From contig JAKSLI010000006.1 in the NCBI GenBank assembly GCA_024401305.1, forward strand, positions 16,235 through 80,234: 64,000 nucleotides of DNA. Direction: 5' to 3'. This DNA is from Bacteroidaceae bacterium (GTDB lineage: Bacteria > Bacteroidota > Bacteroidia > Bacteroidales > Bacteroidaceae). This document shows positions 21,874 to 31,724 of the stretch, piece after piece; positions within the stretch are counted from its first letter, which is position 1, and each line of letters starts with the position of its first letter. Under the pieces are notes generated by a model, which did not search any database, was not told where the DNA came from, and saw only the letters and a program-made list of their open reading frames with translations. A program made the translations under genes and the position numbers.

Positions 21874-23832
21874 ATGAAAAAGACATTTGGACGAGTACTG
21901 ATGCTCGTTGCTATCATGCTCCTTATGGGTATCTCTACTGCTGATGCCCAGGGAAAGAAGGTGAAGTTCGGTCAGGTTTCCACAGAAGAATTTTCGGTAA
22001 GACCTAGCGAGAAGGATTCTAGTGCCACAGCCATCTACCTGCATGAGAAAGACGATTATACGTTCACTCTTACGGTACATGGTCTGAAGGTGAGCCAAAT
22101 TCACGACGCCCGCATCCTTGTGCTGAAGGACGACGGCAAGGACTACGCCAACTTCACTGTGCCTGAAGGTACAAGGGCGCTGAAGGCTTGTGCCATAAAC
22201 ATGGAAAACGGCAAGCAGGTGCGCACAGACATGAAGAAAGAGAACATCAATGTGGAAGAGTTATCGAAGGGCAAAGAACGATATTCAATAAAGAAATGTG
22301 CAGTGCCAGAAGTGCGCGTTGGCACCATTATCGATATTCATTACGAATATGACCATGACTGGGTAAGCGAGATAAACTTCCAGCGCAGCGTGCCTATCAA
22401 GTACCGTTACGTGAACTATGCAGTGCCAGACATCGTTATGATAAGCATGAACTCTCGCGGCTATTACCATGTTTCGCCAAAAACAAAGGAAGCTGATGTG
22501 CGTCTGGGCGATGAGGTTTATGGCGGCAAGAGCCATGTCTTCGAGTTGAACGACGTGCCAGCAATCAAGAAGGACGACTACGTGAATTGTGTAGCCGACT
22601 ATTGCAGCGGCATTGACCTTCAGTTTGTTGGCATAAACATCCCTGGCGTTGCTTGGACAAAGAACAACTACGATTCATGGGGAGAGGTTTTCCGCATAAT
22701 GAATGAAGACGACGATTTCGGCGGTCAGCTTAAGACGAAGAACCCTCTGTCAGCCGAAACAAAGAGCATCATGGCTTCAGACAAGAGCGATGCCGACAAG
22801 ATTCTCGCGCTAACACGTCTTGTCCAGGAGAAAATAAAGTGGAACGAGCATTACAGCGAGTATCCGAAGAATGGCATTCGTAAGGCATTGAAGGAAGGCG
22901 AAGGCAACAGTTCCGACATGAACTTTCTGCTTTACACCATGCTCAAGGATGCTGGCTACGACGCAAACATCATCCTTCTCAATCCTCGCTCCGACGGTAG
23001 ATTGCCATTCGGCCGTCCTTTCCTCAACAAGATAAACATGGCTATCATCCAAGTCGTGACGAAAGATGGCAAGACGCTCTATGTAGATGCTTCGGACAAG
23101 TACGGTTGGCCAGGTGTCATCGACTCTGACTACATGGCAAATCGCGCACTCGTCTTTGACCCGACAAGTGCTATGGAGAAGGCTGTTGACCTTAGCAAGA
23201 TAAATACGAGTCGCCAAGTGGAACAATACAACATGAAACTCAGCGAGGACGGCACAATAAGCGGCAATGCCCGTTGGAACCTAAACAACGAGATAGCCCG
23301 CGATTTCAAGGAAGCCCACGCTGACGACACTGAGGACGAGCGCACAAAAAGCGTGGAGTCCATGGAGGAAAGATATGACTGCACCATCAGCGACTACGAG
23401 GTAAAAGGCATGGACGGAACTGTAGTTGACCGCAATTTCACTATGGAAAAGGAAACTACGGTAAGCGCCGACGGTCGTATCACGTTGAATCCAATGATAA
23501 TTCCTTTCATGGCAAAGAATCCGTTTACGGAAGAGGAACGAATGTTGCCAGTGGAATTCAGTTATCCTGCAAATTACATCGTTACTTCTGTCATTGAGCT
23601 GCCTGATGGTTATGTGGCAGAAGAACTGCCAAGACCGATACAGATGCAGGCTTGCGACGGGAAACTGGCTCTGCGCTACACTATCGGACAGCAGGACAAT
23701 CGACTTACGACAAACTTCACTTTCAATCACAAGGAAACACTTTTACCTGTGACCGACTACAAGGACATCGCGTTCTTCTTTGCTGAGTTGAGCCGTTTGT
23801 CCAATCTCCAAATCGTACTGAAAAAGCAATGA
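21874..23832 (+). CDS. DUF3857/transglutaminase-like secreted protein, first paralogue
   Basis: A 652-residue exported protein beginning 'MKKTFGRVLMLVAIMLLMGISTADAQ'. The N-terminal half is a DUF3857 beta-sandwich ('IIDIHYEYDHDW', 'PEVRVGTI') and the middle is a transglutaminase-like fold ('DADKILALTRLVQEKIKWNEHY'). At the expected nucleophile the sequence reads 'GNSSDMNFLLYTMLKDAGYDA', with serine where active enzymes have cysteine, so it may be catalytically inactive. The C-terminal part is beta-rich (DUF3858-like). First gene of a four-gene operon; an earlier in-frame ATG at 21799 was rejected because it leaves no signal peptide at the N-terminus. Confidence 0.88.
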   Translation: MKKTFGRVLMLVAIMLLMGISTADAQGKKVKFGQVSTEEFSVRPSEKDSSATAIYLHEKDDYTFTLTVHGLKVSQIHDARILVLKDDGKDYANFTVPEGTRALKACAINMENGKQVRTDMKKENINVEELSKGKERYSIKKCAVPEVRVGTIIDIHYEYDHDWVSEINFQRSVPIKYRYVNYAVPDIVMISMNSRGYYHVSPKTKEADVRLGDEVYGGKSHVFELNDVPAIKKDDYVNCVADYCSGIDLQFVGINIPGVAWTKNNYDSWGEVFRIMNEDDDFGGQLKTKNPLSAETKSIMASDKSDADKILALTRLVQEKIKWNEHYSEYPKNGIRKALKEGEGNSSDMNFLLYTMLKDAGYDANIILLNPRSDGRLPFGRPFLNKINMAIIQVVTKDGKTLYVDASDKYGWPGVIDSDYMANRALVFDPTSAMEKAVDLSKINTSRQVEQYNMKLSEDGTISGNARWNLNNEIARDFKEAHADDTEDERTKSVESMEERYDCTISDYEVKGMDGTVVDRNFTMEKETTVSADGRITLNPMIIPFMAKNPFTEEERMLPVEFSYPANYIVTSVIELPDGYVAEELPRPIQMQACDGKLALRYTIGQQDNRLTTNFTFNHKETLLPVTDYKDIAFFFAELSRLSNLQIVLKKQ

Positions 23833-25607
23833 TAATGCACCGAATATTATCAATAACAGCCGTCGCATTCCTGTTTGTTGCCAATGCTTTGGCTGCCGAT
23901 GAGAAATATCCCTTGTCAGCCATTCCTGACAGCCTCAAGACTGGTTGCGATGCCGTGGTTCGTCTCGATGACGTGACGGTTACCGTTATTAGTGACCGTG
24001 AGACAAATGTCAGCAACACATACGTTGTAACCGTGCTAAACGAGAAGGGCGCTTCCGCTGCCAGGTTTCACGAAATGAGCGATGAATACGACAAGCTTTC
24101 CGACTTCCGCGCCGTTGTGTATGACGCGGCAGGAAAGGTTGTGGAGCGAGGCAAGAAAAGCGATTTGATACGCTCGGAGTTTTCGGGCGAAACGACATTG
24201 GCTGACGATAATGTAAATTACTATTTCACACCTACTTGCAAGGATTATCCTTACACCGTGGAATACATCTATACCATCGAAAGCAAGAAACTAGTGCCAA
24301 TATACCCAGGCTTTCATCCAGTGACGCAGACGGAGACTTCCACTCAGGACGCTTACTACCGTCTGATTACGCCAAAAGGCTTTGAGGTTCTTACGCAAGA
24401 GTTCAATCCGCAATGGAAAAAGGATGTGCGAGAGACGCCAAAAGGCACTGAGCAATGCTGGCAGATTCATGGCATGACAGGTTTGAAGACAGAGCGTTTC
24501 ATGCCGGATGCCGACACTTTCGTGCCAAGCCTTTATGTGGAGCCGAAGCAGTTTGACTTCAACGGACAGAAGGTTTCAAACGAATCATGGGCGGCTTACG
24601 GTCAGTGGATGTACTCGCTTATGGAAGGTCGCGGCGAACTGCCAGCGGAACTGAAGACTAAGGTTCATGCACTTACGGACAATGTCCAGAGTCGCAAGGG
24701 CAAGATTGAGGCGCTTTATAGATACATGTGTGAGACTTGCCGCTACATGAACGTATCTCTTGGCGTGGGCGGCTTGCAGCCAAAGACCGTGACAGACACT
24801 TATCGTACGAAATATGGCGACTGCAAGGCTCTCGTGTTCTATCTTCTTTCCATGCTTCGTGAGATAGGCATCGAGTCAAACATGTGCATGATAAGCACCG
24901 GCAACGAGCGCATCTGCCCCGACTTCGCTTCCCATCAAGGCATAAACCACGTTATACTGAAAGTGCCTGGCACAGATGGCGAAGAAACATTGTGGTTGGA
25001 ATGTACCAATAGCCAATTGCCTTTCGGCTACATCCATTCCAAGATGGACGGTCACGACGTGATAGTTATTGCCGACGGAAATTCGCATCTGGAAACTATC
25101 CCTGCGCAACTTCCCGACTATCACTACGAGCGAAACATTGCTTCCCTGACCATTGCTGCCGACGGAAACATACAAGGCTCTTATCGCATAGAGCAGCCGG
25201 ATGAGAAAACGGAGACGAAGGACTACAAGTCGCACAAGGCTTGCACGCAGAACAGCATCTCCATCGACGCCAATCCTTTCAACGAAGGCTTCGGCAAGCT
25301 CCGCACCGCACGCACTTACGACATCTGCATTCCGATTGCCTTCAGCGAGTTGGATTCCATCGTCTATGCTCTTCCGGAAGGCTACAAGATGGACATTGCG
25401 CCAGCTGCCGTAAGCGAGAGCTGCCAGTTCGGCACTTTCCAGACGAGCTACACCTACAATGCAGAGAAGCACACCGTGAGCATTGTTCAAAGCCTGCGCA
25501 TGAACCGTGGCACATATCCGAAATCTTCCGCTACGGAACTTAAACGCTTCTTCGACCTTATAAACAAGCACCGCAAAGCAACGGTAATGGTGAAGGCGGA
25601 GAAATAA
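23829..25607 (+). CDS. DUF3857/transglutaminase-like secreted protein, second paralogue
   Basis: A 592-residue exported protein whose ATG overlaps the previous stop (ATGA). Signal peptide 'MIMHRILSITAVAFLFVANALA'. DUF3857 domain, then a transglutaminase-type core with 'TYRTKYGDCKALVFYLLSMLREIGIESN', where the cysteine of 'YGDCKA' sits at the catalytic position, and 'HVILKVPG' with a histidine further on. In contrast to its upstream paralogue this copy looks catalytically complete. The pair may act together as an active and an inactive subunit in the periplasm. Substrate unknown. Confidence 0.88.
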   Translation: MIMHRILSITAVAFLFVANALAADEKYPLSAIPDSLKTGCDAVVRLDDVTVTVISDRETNVSNTYVVTVLNEKGASAARFHEMSDEYDKLSDFRAVVYDAAGKVVERGKKSDLIRSEFSGETTLADDNVNYYFTPTCKDYPYTVEYIYTIESKKLVPIYPGFHPVTQTETSTQDAYYRLITPKGFEVLTQEFNPQWKKDVRETPKGTEQCWQIHGMTGLKTERFMPDADTFVPSLYVEPKQFDFNGQKVSNESWAAYGQWMYSLMEGRGELPAELKTKVHALTDNVQSRKGKIEALYRYMCETCRYMNVSLGVGGLQPKTVTDTYRTKYGDCKALVFYLLSMLREIGIESNMCMISTGNERICPDFASHQGINHVILKVPGTDGEETLWLECTNSQLPFGYIHSKMDGHDVIVIADGNSHLETIPAQLPDYHYERNIASLTIAADGNIQGSYRIEQPDEKTETKDYKSHKACTQNSISIDANPFNEGFGKLRTARTYDICIPIAFSELDSIVYALPEGYKMDIAPAAVSESCQFGTFQTSYTYNAEKHTVSIVQSLRMNRGTYPKSSATELKRFFDLINKHRKATVMVKAEK

Positions 25608-25635
25608 ACCCTCTACTCATAAAAATCAGAATTCT

Positions 25636-26739
25636 ATGCGTACCATTTATTCTTTATTGCTGACATTCTTTATTGCACTTCCGTCTTATGCGCAGATTGA
25701 GGATGAATACGACACTGCTTGGGTTGACACTGTTGCGGTTGCTGATGGTGATTTTGGCGAATACGTCGAAGAGTCTTTAGAAGTTCCTTCTGATTCTGCT
25801 TTTACGGCTGCTTTTATCCAAAAGGAGCTCCAAGAGCAATTTGGAGAAGGTGTCGATGTAAATGAAGTTCTTAAAGATCCCGATGCTTTCTGTCAGAAGA
25901 TGAGAAAACGCCATGACCTGAAGGCAAAGACTCTCATATCGCTCTCTGTGATGGAACCAATTTTAGGCTATTACAATAGGCAAAAAGCTTCTGGAGAAGC
26001 TGTTAGCGACGGTGAAGAGGTTAAAAGGGAAAATGCAGATATCTTAAACCCAAGATTCTGGACAGACTTCTATGCCGCTATCTTTGAACATCAGCTGCTC
26101 ATTGCCATGGGTGGAGAGGACGCAGAGGAAAGTCAGGTACTTTCTGCTCTAAGGGGTAATCTGGCAGAAGCTTTTGCACCTGTGATGCAACGCAATCCGG
26201 AAGTCTATTGTCAAGCCGTTGATTCCGTGGCGCAGTATCTTCGCAATCTTGACTATATTGGCGATATCTACAAAGGTCAGGACAGCATAAAGCCAGCTGC
26301 CGACCAGGAGGCTACCGTCTATGGAATGATTGAGGCGTTGGACATATTGAAGGATAACATTCGTGAACAGGCGCAAGCGTACGACCTTTTCACTCAGCTC
26401 GTGACTGACCTCTATCGCAATCCGAAGGATACAGACCTCAGCAAGTATTTTACGCCGGAAGCACAAAAGGCAATAAAGAAGCGTAAGCTCAAGCTCAATC
26501 TCATTACTCCTTCTTCGGAATGGGATGAATGGGACGCAAGCGATATCCGATTATGCTCTTTGCTCCCTTATGACGAAAATACCTATTCCGCTATCATTTC
26601 TAGATATGACCTTAATTTAGCACTACAGGAGAATGCAACGGAAAGTGACGTAAAGGGATTCTACATCACTTTCGAGAAGCACGGCGACAAATTGCTGATA
26701 AGCAGTTTTGTGGATTTAAGGAATGGATGGAAAGATTGA
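25636..26739 (+). CDS. Secreted hypothetical protein
   Basis: A 367-residue protein with a signal peptide ('MRTIYSLLLTFFIALPSYAQ') and then a mostly helical, acidic mature region, with aromatic 'WDEWDASDIRLCSLLPYDENTY' near the C-terminus. No family recognised. It lies 28 bp after the second DUF3857 gene and 18 bp before the next membrane protein, so it belongs to the same operon and may work with the transglutaminase-like pair. Confidence 0.75.
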   Translation: MRTIYSLLLTFFIALPSYAQIEDEYDTAWVDTVAVADGDFGEYVEESLEVPSDSAFTAAFIQKELQEQFGEGVDVNEVLKDPDAFCQKMRKRHDLKAKTLISLSVMEPILGYYNRQKASGEAVSDGEEVKRENADILNPRFWTDFYAAIFEHQLLIAMGGEDAEESQVLSALRGNLAEAFAPVMQRNPEVYCQAVDSVAQYLRNLDYIGDIYKGQDSIKPAADQEATVYGMIEALDILKDNIREQAQAYDLFTQLVTDLYRNPKDTDLSKYFTPEAQKAIKKRKLKLNLITPSSEWDEWDASDIRLCSLLPYDENTYSAIISRYDLNLALQENATESDVKGFYITFEKHGDKLLISSFVDLRNGWKD

Positions 26740-26757
26740 TGAAAGATAGTCATTTCT

Positions 26758-27915
26758 ATGAGAAAGGCATTTAAATACACATTGTTTGCCGTATCAGCCT
26801 TGATGGTGTTGGTATGGCTGTGTCTGGGAGCCATAAAGGCGTGGAATAAAGGCTGTCAAGTGTCGCCTTTGTCAAAGTATTACTTTACGGACGGCAAGGG
26901 CGTGTTCTTCCGTGAGTCATCGGGGGCGGACGATCGTTTGTCCAACAATCTGCTGCTGAACAAGCATTATCTTGAGGATGCTGATCCAGAGAGCTTTGTG
27001 GTGCTTGACGACAATCTTGCGCGAGACAAGAGCCATTTGTTTTGTCGGGATTCCATTGTCAGTGGTGTCGATTTGAACACGCTGAAGGTAAAAGACGGTA
27101 TGGTTTACGACAAGGACTATGTATATGAGTATAATTTCCTGACTCTGAAAAAGAGCGATATTCGCGTGAACACAAAGAAGTTGCGACAGTTGGCGAATTC
27201 TGCAGATGACAATTACCAGTATTGGACGGACGACAGTCGCATCTACGCATATATGCGAAGCAACGGACTTGAAATCCTTGACACTCTTCGCCAACCGCTT
27301 GATACTATAAACAGCAGCATACTGCGCAATGGCAACAACATAATATGCTACGACACGATAGTTCCTTTCGACACCATCAAGAGCATCACTCGTCTTGAGC
27401 GCAACTATGTTAAGGTAAACGACAGCATTGTAAGGCCGAATGGCTTCTTTACGGGGAGCGGCGGCGTAGTTTCAAAGGAGGAATACGAGAAGGATATTAG
27501 CATACCTATAAAAGACAGTTTCTTCGCAGACCCTTCATTTGCAGATAAATGCATTGTCTTGATAGTTTATCTGGTGTCTGCCTTGTTTGCTTGCGCTTTT
27601 TTCACTATAAGGGCAAAACTGCCAATGGCAATGAGGATAGCGAACGCCTTTATCTTGGCACCAGTTCTATACATTCCTTTTGTATTGCTTCTTACGGGAA
27701 TGGTACATTTTCCTCCATACAGCATCGACTCCTTTCAGCGTCTGCTATTCTTTACGTTGGACTACTACGCAGTATTCCTGTTCCAAATAGTCTATGGCGC
27801 GAAGCAAGTGCATCTGAGATTCCAGAAACCGTTGCTCACAGCTCTCTATTACCCGCTAGGCATCGCAGCCTTCATTCTGTTCTACTCTCTCGTATTTTGG
27901 GTGGAAAGACTATAA
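26758..27915 (+). CDS. DKNYY-type membrane protein
   Basis: A 385-residue protein. One N-terminal membrane helix (about 7-27), an extracytoplasmic region with repeats of the DKNYY kind ('NLARDKSHLFC', 'MVYDKDYVYEYN', 'SFVVLD') and four C-terminal membrane helices (about 262-380). DKNYY repeats occur in bacterial surface proteins of unknown role. It is the last gene of the operon with the two DUF3857 proteins; downstream is the R2-independent element R4. Confidence 0.72.
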   Translation: MRKAFKYTLFAVSALMVLVWLCLGAIKAWNKGCQVSPLSKYYFTDGKGVFFRESSGADDRLSNNLLLNKHYLEDADPESFVVLDDNLARDKSHLFCRDSIVSGVDLNTLKVKDGMVYDKDYVYEYNFLTLKKSDIRVNTKKLRQLANSADDNYQYWTDDSRIYAYMRSNGLEILDTLRQPLDTINSSILRNGNNIICYDTIVPFDTIKSITRLERNYVKVNDSIVRPNGFFTGSGGVVSKEEYEKDISIPIKDSFFADPSFADKCIVLIVYLVSALFACAFFTIRAKLPMAMRIANAFILAPVLYIPFVLLLTGMVHFPPYSIDSFQRLLFFTLDYYAVFLFQIVYGAKQVHLRFQKPLLTALYYPLGIAAFILFYSLVFWVERL

Positions 27916-27926
27916 TAAATTTAGCT

Positions 27927-28143
27927 ACAACTCTCCACCTCTCCGCAGTTGCCCTGTAAATAGCTGACCTCCAATGGCTTGCAATTGCGGAGAGTTACGT
28001 AAACTCTCCGCAACTCTCCGCAACTCTCCGCAGCTTTTTTTGCCTCATAACTCACAGAAATACACTCCATAACTTATCGGGAAAATATAATAACTCATAA
28101 GAAAACGCCTCAAAAAATGCATTTTTTGAGGCGTTTTCTTATG
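27927..28143. repeat. Dispersed element R4, copy A (ACTCTCCGC type)
   Basis: A 217-bp noncoding element with several tandem and inverted AACTCTCCGC units and a terminal perfect 48-nt palindrome at 28096-28143. An inverted copy is at 52581-52798 with the same order of parts. The two copies match most strongly at the unit array and at the palindrome. It lies between convergent genes, so the palindrome may also terminate transcription from both sides. Confidence 0.8.
28096..28143. terminator. 48-nt perfect palindrome, bidirectional terminator form
   Basis: Arms CATAAGAAAACGCCTC and complement, with A and T runs meeting at an ATGCAT centre. It would be a long uninterrupted hairpin on either strand between convergent genes. 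Confidence 0.7.
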
Positions 28144-28175
28144 GAGGAAGATCCTTATTTCTCAAAAATGGGCAG

Positions 28176-28370
28176 TCAATAGAAGCTTGCTTCCTGCTCT
28201 CCCCATTCTTCTAGCTCATCAGAATCATCTTGGATAGTCGTAGCACGCTTTGCATCTCCTTGGATGCCAGGCTTAGGCGTATCATCTATTAAAATACTCC
28301 ATACAGTGAGAGTGTGTTCTGTTGAAATATATTTGACATAGATTGTTGGGGATATATATTTCTTCTTCAT
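28176..28370 (-). CDS. Small peptide 'MKxYIxP' type (64 aa)
   Basis: A 64-residue protein beginning 'MKKKYISPTIYVKYISTEHTL' (shown to 20 as MKKKYISPTIYVKYISTEHT), followed by an acidic, tryptophan-containing C-terminus ('DELEEWGEQEASFY'). It lies 3 bp downstream of a large secreted-protein gene. It shares the M-K-x-Y-I-x-P opening with the 13201-13410 peptide. A broken relative of its middle part is present at 32880-32905. Function unknown; the size, repeated association and lack of a normal signal peptide suggest a peptide product or small regulator. Confidence 0.7.
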   Translation of the reverse strand: MKKKYISPTIYVKYISTEHTLTVWSILIDDTPKPGIQGDAKRATTIQDDSDELEEWGEQEASFY

Positions 28371-28373
28371 ACC

Positions 28374-30503
28374 TTACTTCTTGAGCATTTTCTTTCCGTT
28401 CATTATCACTATGCCTTTCGTACCTTGTGGAATGCGTATGCCACTGACATTATGGCGAACTGCTTCACCACCCTCAATGCGGATGCCGCTAACATTAGTG
28501 GCTCCATCAAGTCCGATGACTGCCATCTTTGCAGCAGCTACAGAGCCTTCCACATACGGTGGAACCTCATCCATATCAATGTAAGCACGATTGCCAGCAA
28601 TAGAGCAGCCTTCACCACACTTCACGAACGTATTGTTCGAAAGAAGATAAAGGCCTTCTGCCACATCCATATACTCGAAACTTCCCACAAGACCGTTCTG
28701 CGAACCTGCCTCAGCTACAGCCTCACCAGAATAGATGACGTGCAGATTAGCGCCTGAACCTAGGAAGATATATGGCTGTCCTGCAGCAATGTCGCTAACT
28801 TCCTCAAGCACAATCGATGTAGGAACATCATTACCATTCACACGTTTACCGGCTATGCTGTAGAATGTTGCGCCGGTGATGTTGTCAGCTGTTGCCCCCT
28901 TAGGCAGGCAGACTGTGCCATAACGACCTTCGGTAGTGGCGCGGGTGTAAGAAAGTATATCTTCCCACACAGCGTAAAGAGTTGTCTCGCCCTCGTCATA
29001 GATTACTCCATCCTTATGAACGAACAATTCGCCAGAAGCGTAATCGACACTACCGCCTTCCGTCGCACTCCATCCTAAGAATATAGAACCAGGCTTAACT
29101 GGAACCACAGACGAAACCGCAACTTCACCATAGTTTGCAGAAGTTGGAGCCACCGTGCTTCCATTCGCTCCAGTACTATAGTTTATGGTTACATTGTTTG
29201 AAATAGCCTTAAGACCGACTTGCAAGATGCAACCATCATTGTCGCCAGTAGAACCTTTGATGACAGAATAGCAGCTTACGCGTACATAATCCGTATTGGC
29301 AGGAACAACAACGGAAGAAGTCTTGTCATGTATAACGTATGAGGTTGTATTTGGCCATTCATGATCTTTGTTGGTAAAGTGCACTTTGCTGCCAATCAAA
29401 ACGCCATTCTCATCGTAGAATCTGAATTCAATACCAGCATAGTCTCCTTGGGTTTTATAGTATGACAATGTACCATATACATCTACATTGAGGTTACCTG
29501 TCTGAGGCACGAAGTTATCCAAGCGAATATCCTGATAGATATAGCCATGTGAATTGCTAGCACCATGGAAAACAACTCGCTGCGCATTGAAATCGGTTGT
29601 ATGATCCCCTTCATAACTTGTAGAATAGCCTTTCATCAGAGCATCCGCAACCATTTTTGTGTATGACACACCGTCCACTACTCCGTTCTTCTGCTTCCAA
29701 CCATCAAGAGCAGGATTCTCGCCATTCTTAACGAGGTTTTCGCCATAAGCCAAATCAACGGCTTCACCAACAATGCCTATTGTCACATCATGGGTTATGA
29801 TAGAACTCCAACGATTATTGGTGTCGCAGAAACGAATGCTCAGATTATGGTCACCGAGAGACAGGTTATCTACATTTATAAGCTCGTTCAGTTCAAGATT
29901 CTTCACCTCTGGATCAAGCGATGTGGTAACTACTGTTGAGAAGTCATTGTCAAACCAATACTGATAAGAAGCTATGTTTGCTGAATTATAAACGGTTTGG
30001 TCAATCTTGAAAAAAGTGTGACTGAGAATGGAACTCCAATTTCCTTCTGTATCCTTGACTCTGAATTTGAGGGAGTGAACTCCATCAGGAATATTTGGAA
30101 TATCAATCGTAGGATCAATCGTAGTCGTGCCTTCTGGAACAGATTGTGTGATAGCCGCAGCATCATTCTTGTCAAACCAATACTGATAACAAACAATCTT
30201 AGAACTGCTAAAGTTGTCTGCATTCAGTTTCACAAAAGCATGTTTCATTATTGAACTCCACCTAGCATATGTATCAACGACACGGAAGTACATTGTATGC
30301 GCACCATCCGCCAAAGCAGAGGCATCAATGGTAGGAGAAACGACTGTTGTGCCAGCCTCCACAACTACCATCACCGCATTGGCAGCATCCCGATCAAACC
30401 AATACTGATAGGCAGCAATGTTTGTTTGCTTAGGAATTGATGATTGCGCATTGGCAGTTACGATACTGCAAATGCACAAAAATAACAGAATTATTCTTCT
30501 CAT
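28374..30503 (-). CDS. Secreted repeat protein with sorting-type tail
   Basis: A 709-residue exported protein: signal peptide 'MRRIILLFLCICSIVTANAQ', then three consecutive repeats of about 65-70 residues, each with 'YQYWFD' and 'HTMYFRV'/'HSLKFRV'-like ends (about 30-240). A carbohydrate-binding-like region (about 260-420), an InlB-type segment ('GSIFLGWSATEGGSVDY') and a C-terminal 'VSGIRIPQGTKGIVIMNGKK' tail follow. It probably acts at the cell surface. Same strand and operon as the beta-helix protein upstream and the small peptide downstream. Confidence 0.82.
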   Translation of the reverse strand: MRRIILLFLCICSIVTANAQSSIPKQTNIAAYQYWFDRDAANAVMVVVEAGTTVVSPTIDASALADGAHTMYFRVVDTYARWSSIMKHAFVKLNADNFSSSKIVCYQYWFDKNDAAAITQSVPEGTTTIDPTIDIPNIPDGVHSLKFRVKDTEGNWSSILSHTFFKIDQTVYNSANIASYQYWFDNDFSTVVTTSLDPEVKNLELNELINVDNLSLGDHNLSIRFCDTNNRWSSIITHDVTIGIVGEAVDLAYGENLVKNGENPALDGWKQKNGVVDGVSYTKMVADALMKGYSTSYEGDHTTDFNAQRVVFHGASNSHGYIYQDIRLDNFVPQTGNLNVDVYGTLSYYKTQGDYAGIEFRFYDENGVLIGSKVHFTNKDHEWPNTTSYVIHDKTSSVVVPANTDYVRVSCYSVIKGSTGDNDGCILQVGLKAISNNVTINYSTGANGSTVAPTSANYGEVAVSSVVPVKPGSIFLGWSATEGGSVDYASGELFVHKDGVIYDEGETTLYAVWEDILSYTRATTEGRYGTVCLPKGATADNITGATFYSIAGKRVNGNDVPTSIVLEEVSDIAAGQPYIFLGSGANLHVIYSGEAVAEAGSQNGLVGSFEYMDVAEGLYLLSNNTFVKCGEGCSIAGNRAYIDMDEVPPYVEGSVAAAKMAVIGLDGATNVSGIRIEGGEAVRHNVSGIRIPQGTKGIVIMNGKKMLKK

Positions 30504-30516
30504 AATGCACTATATA

Positions 30517-31518
30517 TTACTGAGCACTTACTTTAATGTTCAGCAGCAACTTGCCCTCTGAGTTGGTCTTTGTGCCAGATGTATTGCTCATGATGTGAGG
30601 ATTTGAAGGCATAACATCTTCGTTCCATGGGAAGAGGCCACCATAGAGACCCACCTCAGTGTCATCTGTGCCGACATAAGTTGTAGGTTCGTTAAGATGG
30701 TAGTTTTTGTCAAATGTGAAATTATCGTCATCATAATCAACAAATATCTCTGCATCCTTACCTGTTCCTACACAATAGTTATTAACTTCAGTGCCAAGAT
30801 ATGTTATGTTCTTTCGCATGGTATTTTCACCTGAATACCAACCACCATATCCACCAGAACTTAATGTAAAGATATTATTCTCTACGACACATGCAGTTGC
30901 TACCAGACCAAAAGAATAACTATTAAAATCATCACCAACACCCCTTCTACGGAATATGTTATTCTTTATGGTATTCTCACGGCATCTGTGTAAGCCATTG
31001 TGAATATAGTTATTGGAAATAACGCAACCTGTTGAAAGTTGGGTAGCACGATCCATTCTACATGTATCACCCAATCGTACTGCACCCCAAACAATATTGT
31101 TGTACATAAGGAGATTGTGAGAAAGTCTTGCTTCAACTTCTCCTACATGACAATATCTGATAGTTACATTTTCTGCGCTATTAAGTCTTATGGCATTAGC
31201 TTTTATGCCTTCGATGTGGCTCTCAGTTCCAGCTGCATTTACATAAATCGTAGCTAATTGAGAAATTCCTGTAACTTCGGTATTGTTTGGATTTACACCT
31301 GTTCCATAGATTTTAAGTTTCTTCTCTACGGTAAGGTCGCCATACGAACCACCAGAGAGGTAGAGTACATCTCCATCTACAGCCTGAGCGTATGCCTGAG
31401 CCAACGACTGACCTCCATAAAAGATAGTTGATGCTCCTTCATGTTCGAGTGCTACACTCTGTGCACTCATCGTGATTGCTAATATCGCCATCAGCGATAA
31501 CAAAAATAGTTTTTTCAT
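30517..31518 (-). CDS. Secreted right-handed beta-helix protein
   Basis: A 333-residue exported protein from the ATG at 31518 (signal peptide 'MKKLFLLSLMAILAITMSAQ'). Many short strands with Asn and Ile ladders ('NNYIHNGLHRCRENTIKNNIF', 'ENVTIRYCHVGEV') indicate a parallel beta-helix of the pectate lyase/DUF1565 kind, often seen in polysaccharide-acting or surface proteins. No catalytic residues can be assigned. It is the first gene of the three-gene unit and is divergent from the AraC-type regulator. The longer reading to 31674 is unsupported because the signal peptide would be internal. Confidence 0.8.
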   Translation of the reverse strand: MKKLFLLSLMAILAITMSAQSVALEHEGASTIFYGGQSLAQAYAQAVDGDVLYLSGGSYGDLTVEKKLKIYGTGVNPNNTEVTGISQLATIYVNAAGTESHIEGIKANAIRLNSAENVTIRYCHVGEVEARLSHNLLMYNNIVWGAVRLGDTCRMDRATQLSTGCVISNNYIHNGLHRCRENTIKNNIFRRRGVGDDFNSYSFGLVATACVVENNIFTLSSGGYGGWYSGENTMRKNITYLGTEVNNYCVGTGKDAEIFVDYDDDNFTFDKNYHLNEPTTYVGTDDTEVGLYGGLFPWNEDVMPSNPHIMSNTSGTKTNSEGKLLLNIKVSAQ

Positions 31519-31565
31519 GTTATTTATTGTGTTTATTGATTTTGCGTTTTTCGTTTTATCTCTTG

Positions 31566-31573
31566 CAAAGGTA
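31566..31573 (-). promoter_or_regulatory. -7 box of the beta-helix operon
   Basis: TACCTTTG followed by C on the minus strand, about 50 bp before the ATG at 31518. Confidence 0.65.
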
Positions 31574-31615
31574 CTAATATAATAATGATTGCCGCCTAAC
31601 ACATTAGGCAATATG

Positions 31616-31651
31616 ACTAACAATTCATAAAAAGTTACTAACAATTCGTAA
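31616..31651. promoter_or_regulatory. Probable AraC-type operator: two direct repeats 21 bp apart
   Basis: ACTAACAATTCATAA at 31616-31630 and ACTAACAATTCGTAA at 31637-31651 differ at one position and are exactly 21 bp apart, two helical turns, as is usual for adjacent AraC-family half-sites. They lie in the divergent region between the beta-helix operon and the AraC-type regulator, about 43 bp upstream of the operon's -7 box. A GCCTAA-TTAGGC inverted repeat at 31593-31608 is next to them. Confidence 0.6.
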
Positions 31652-31724
31652 GGATTGCTGATAATCAGACACATAGCAAATCAAAAAAGAAGAGCCGCAC
31701 AACCGAGGTTTTGGTTTATTTTTG

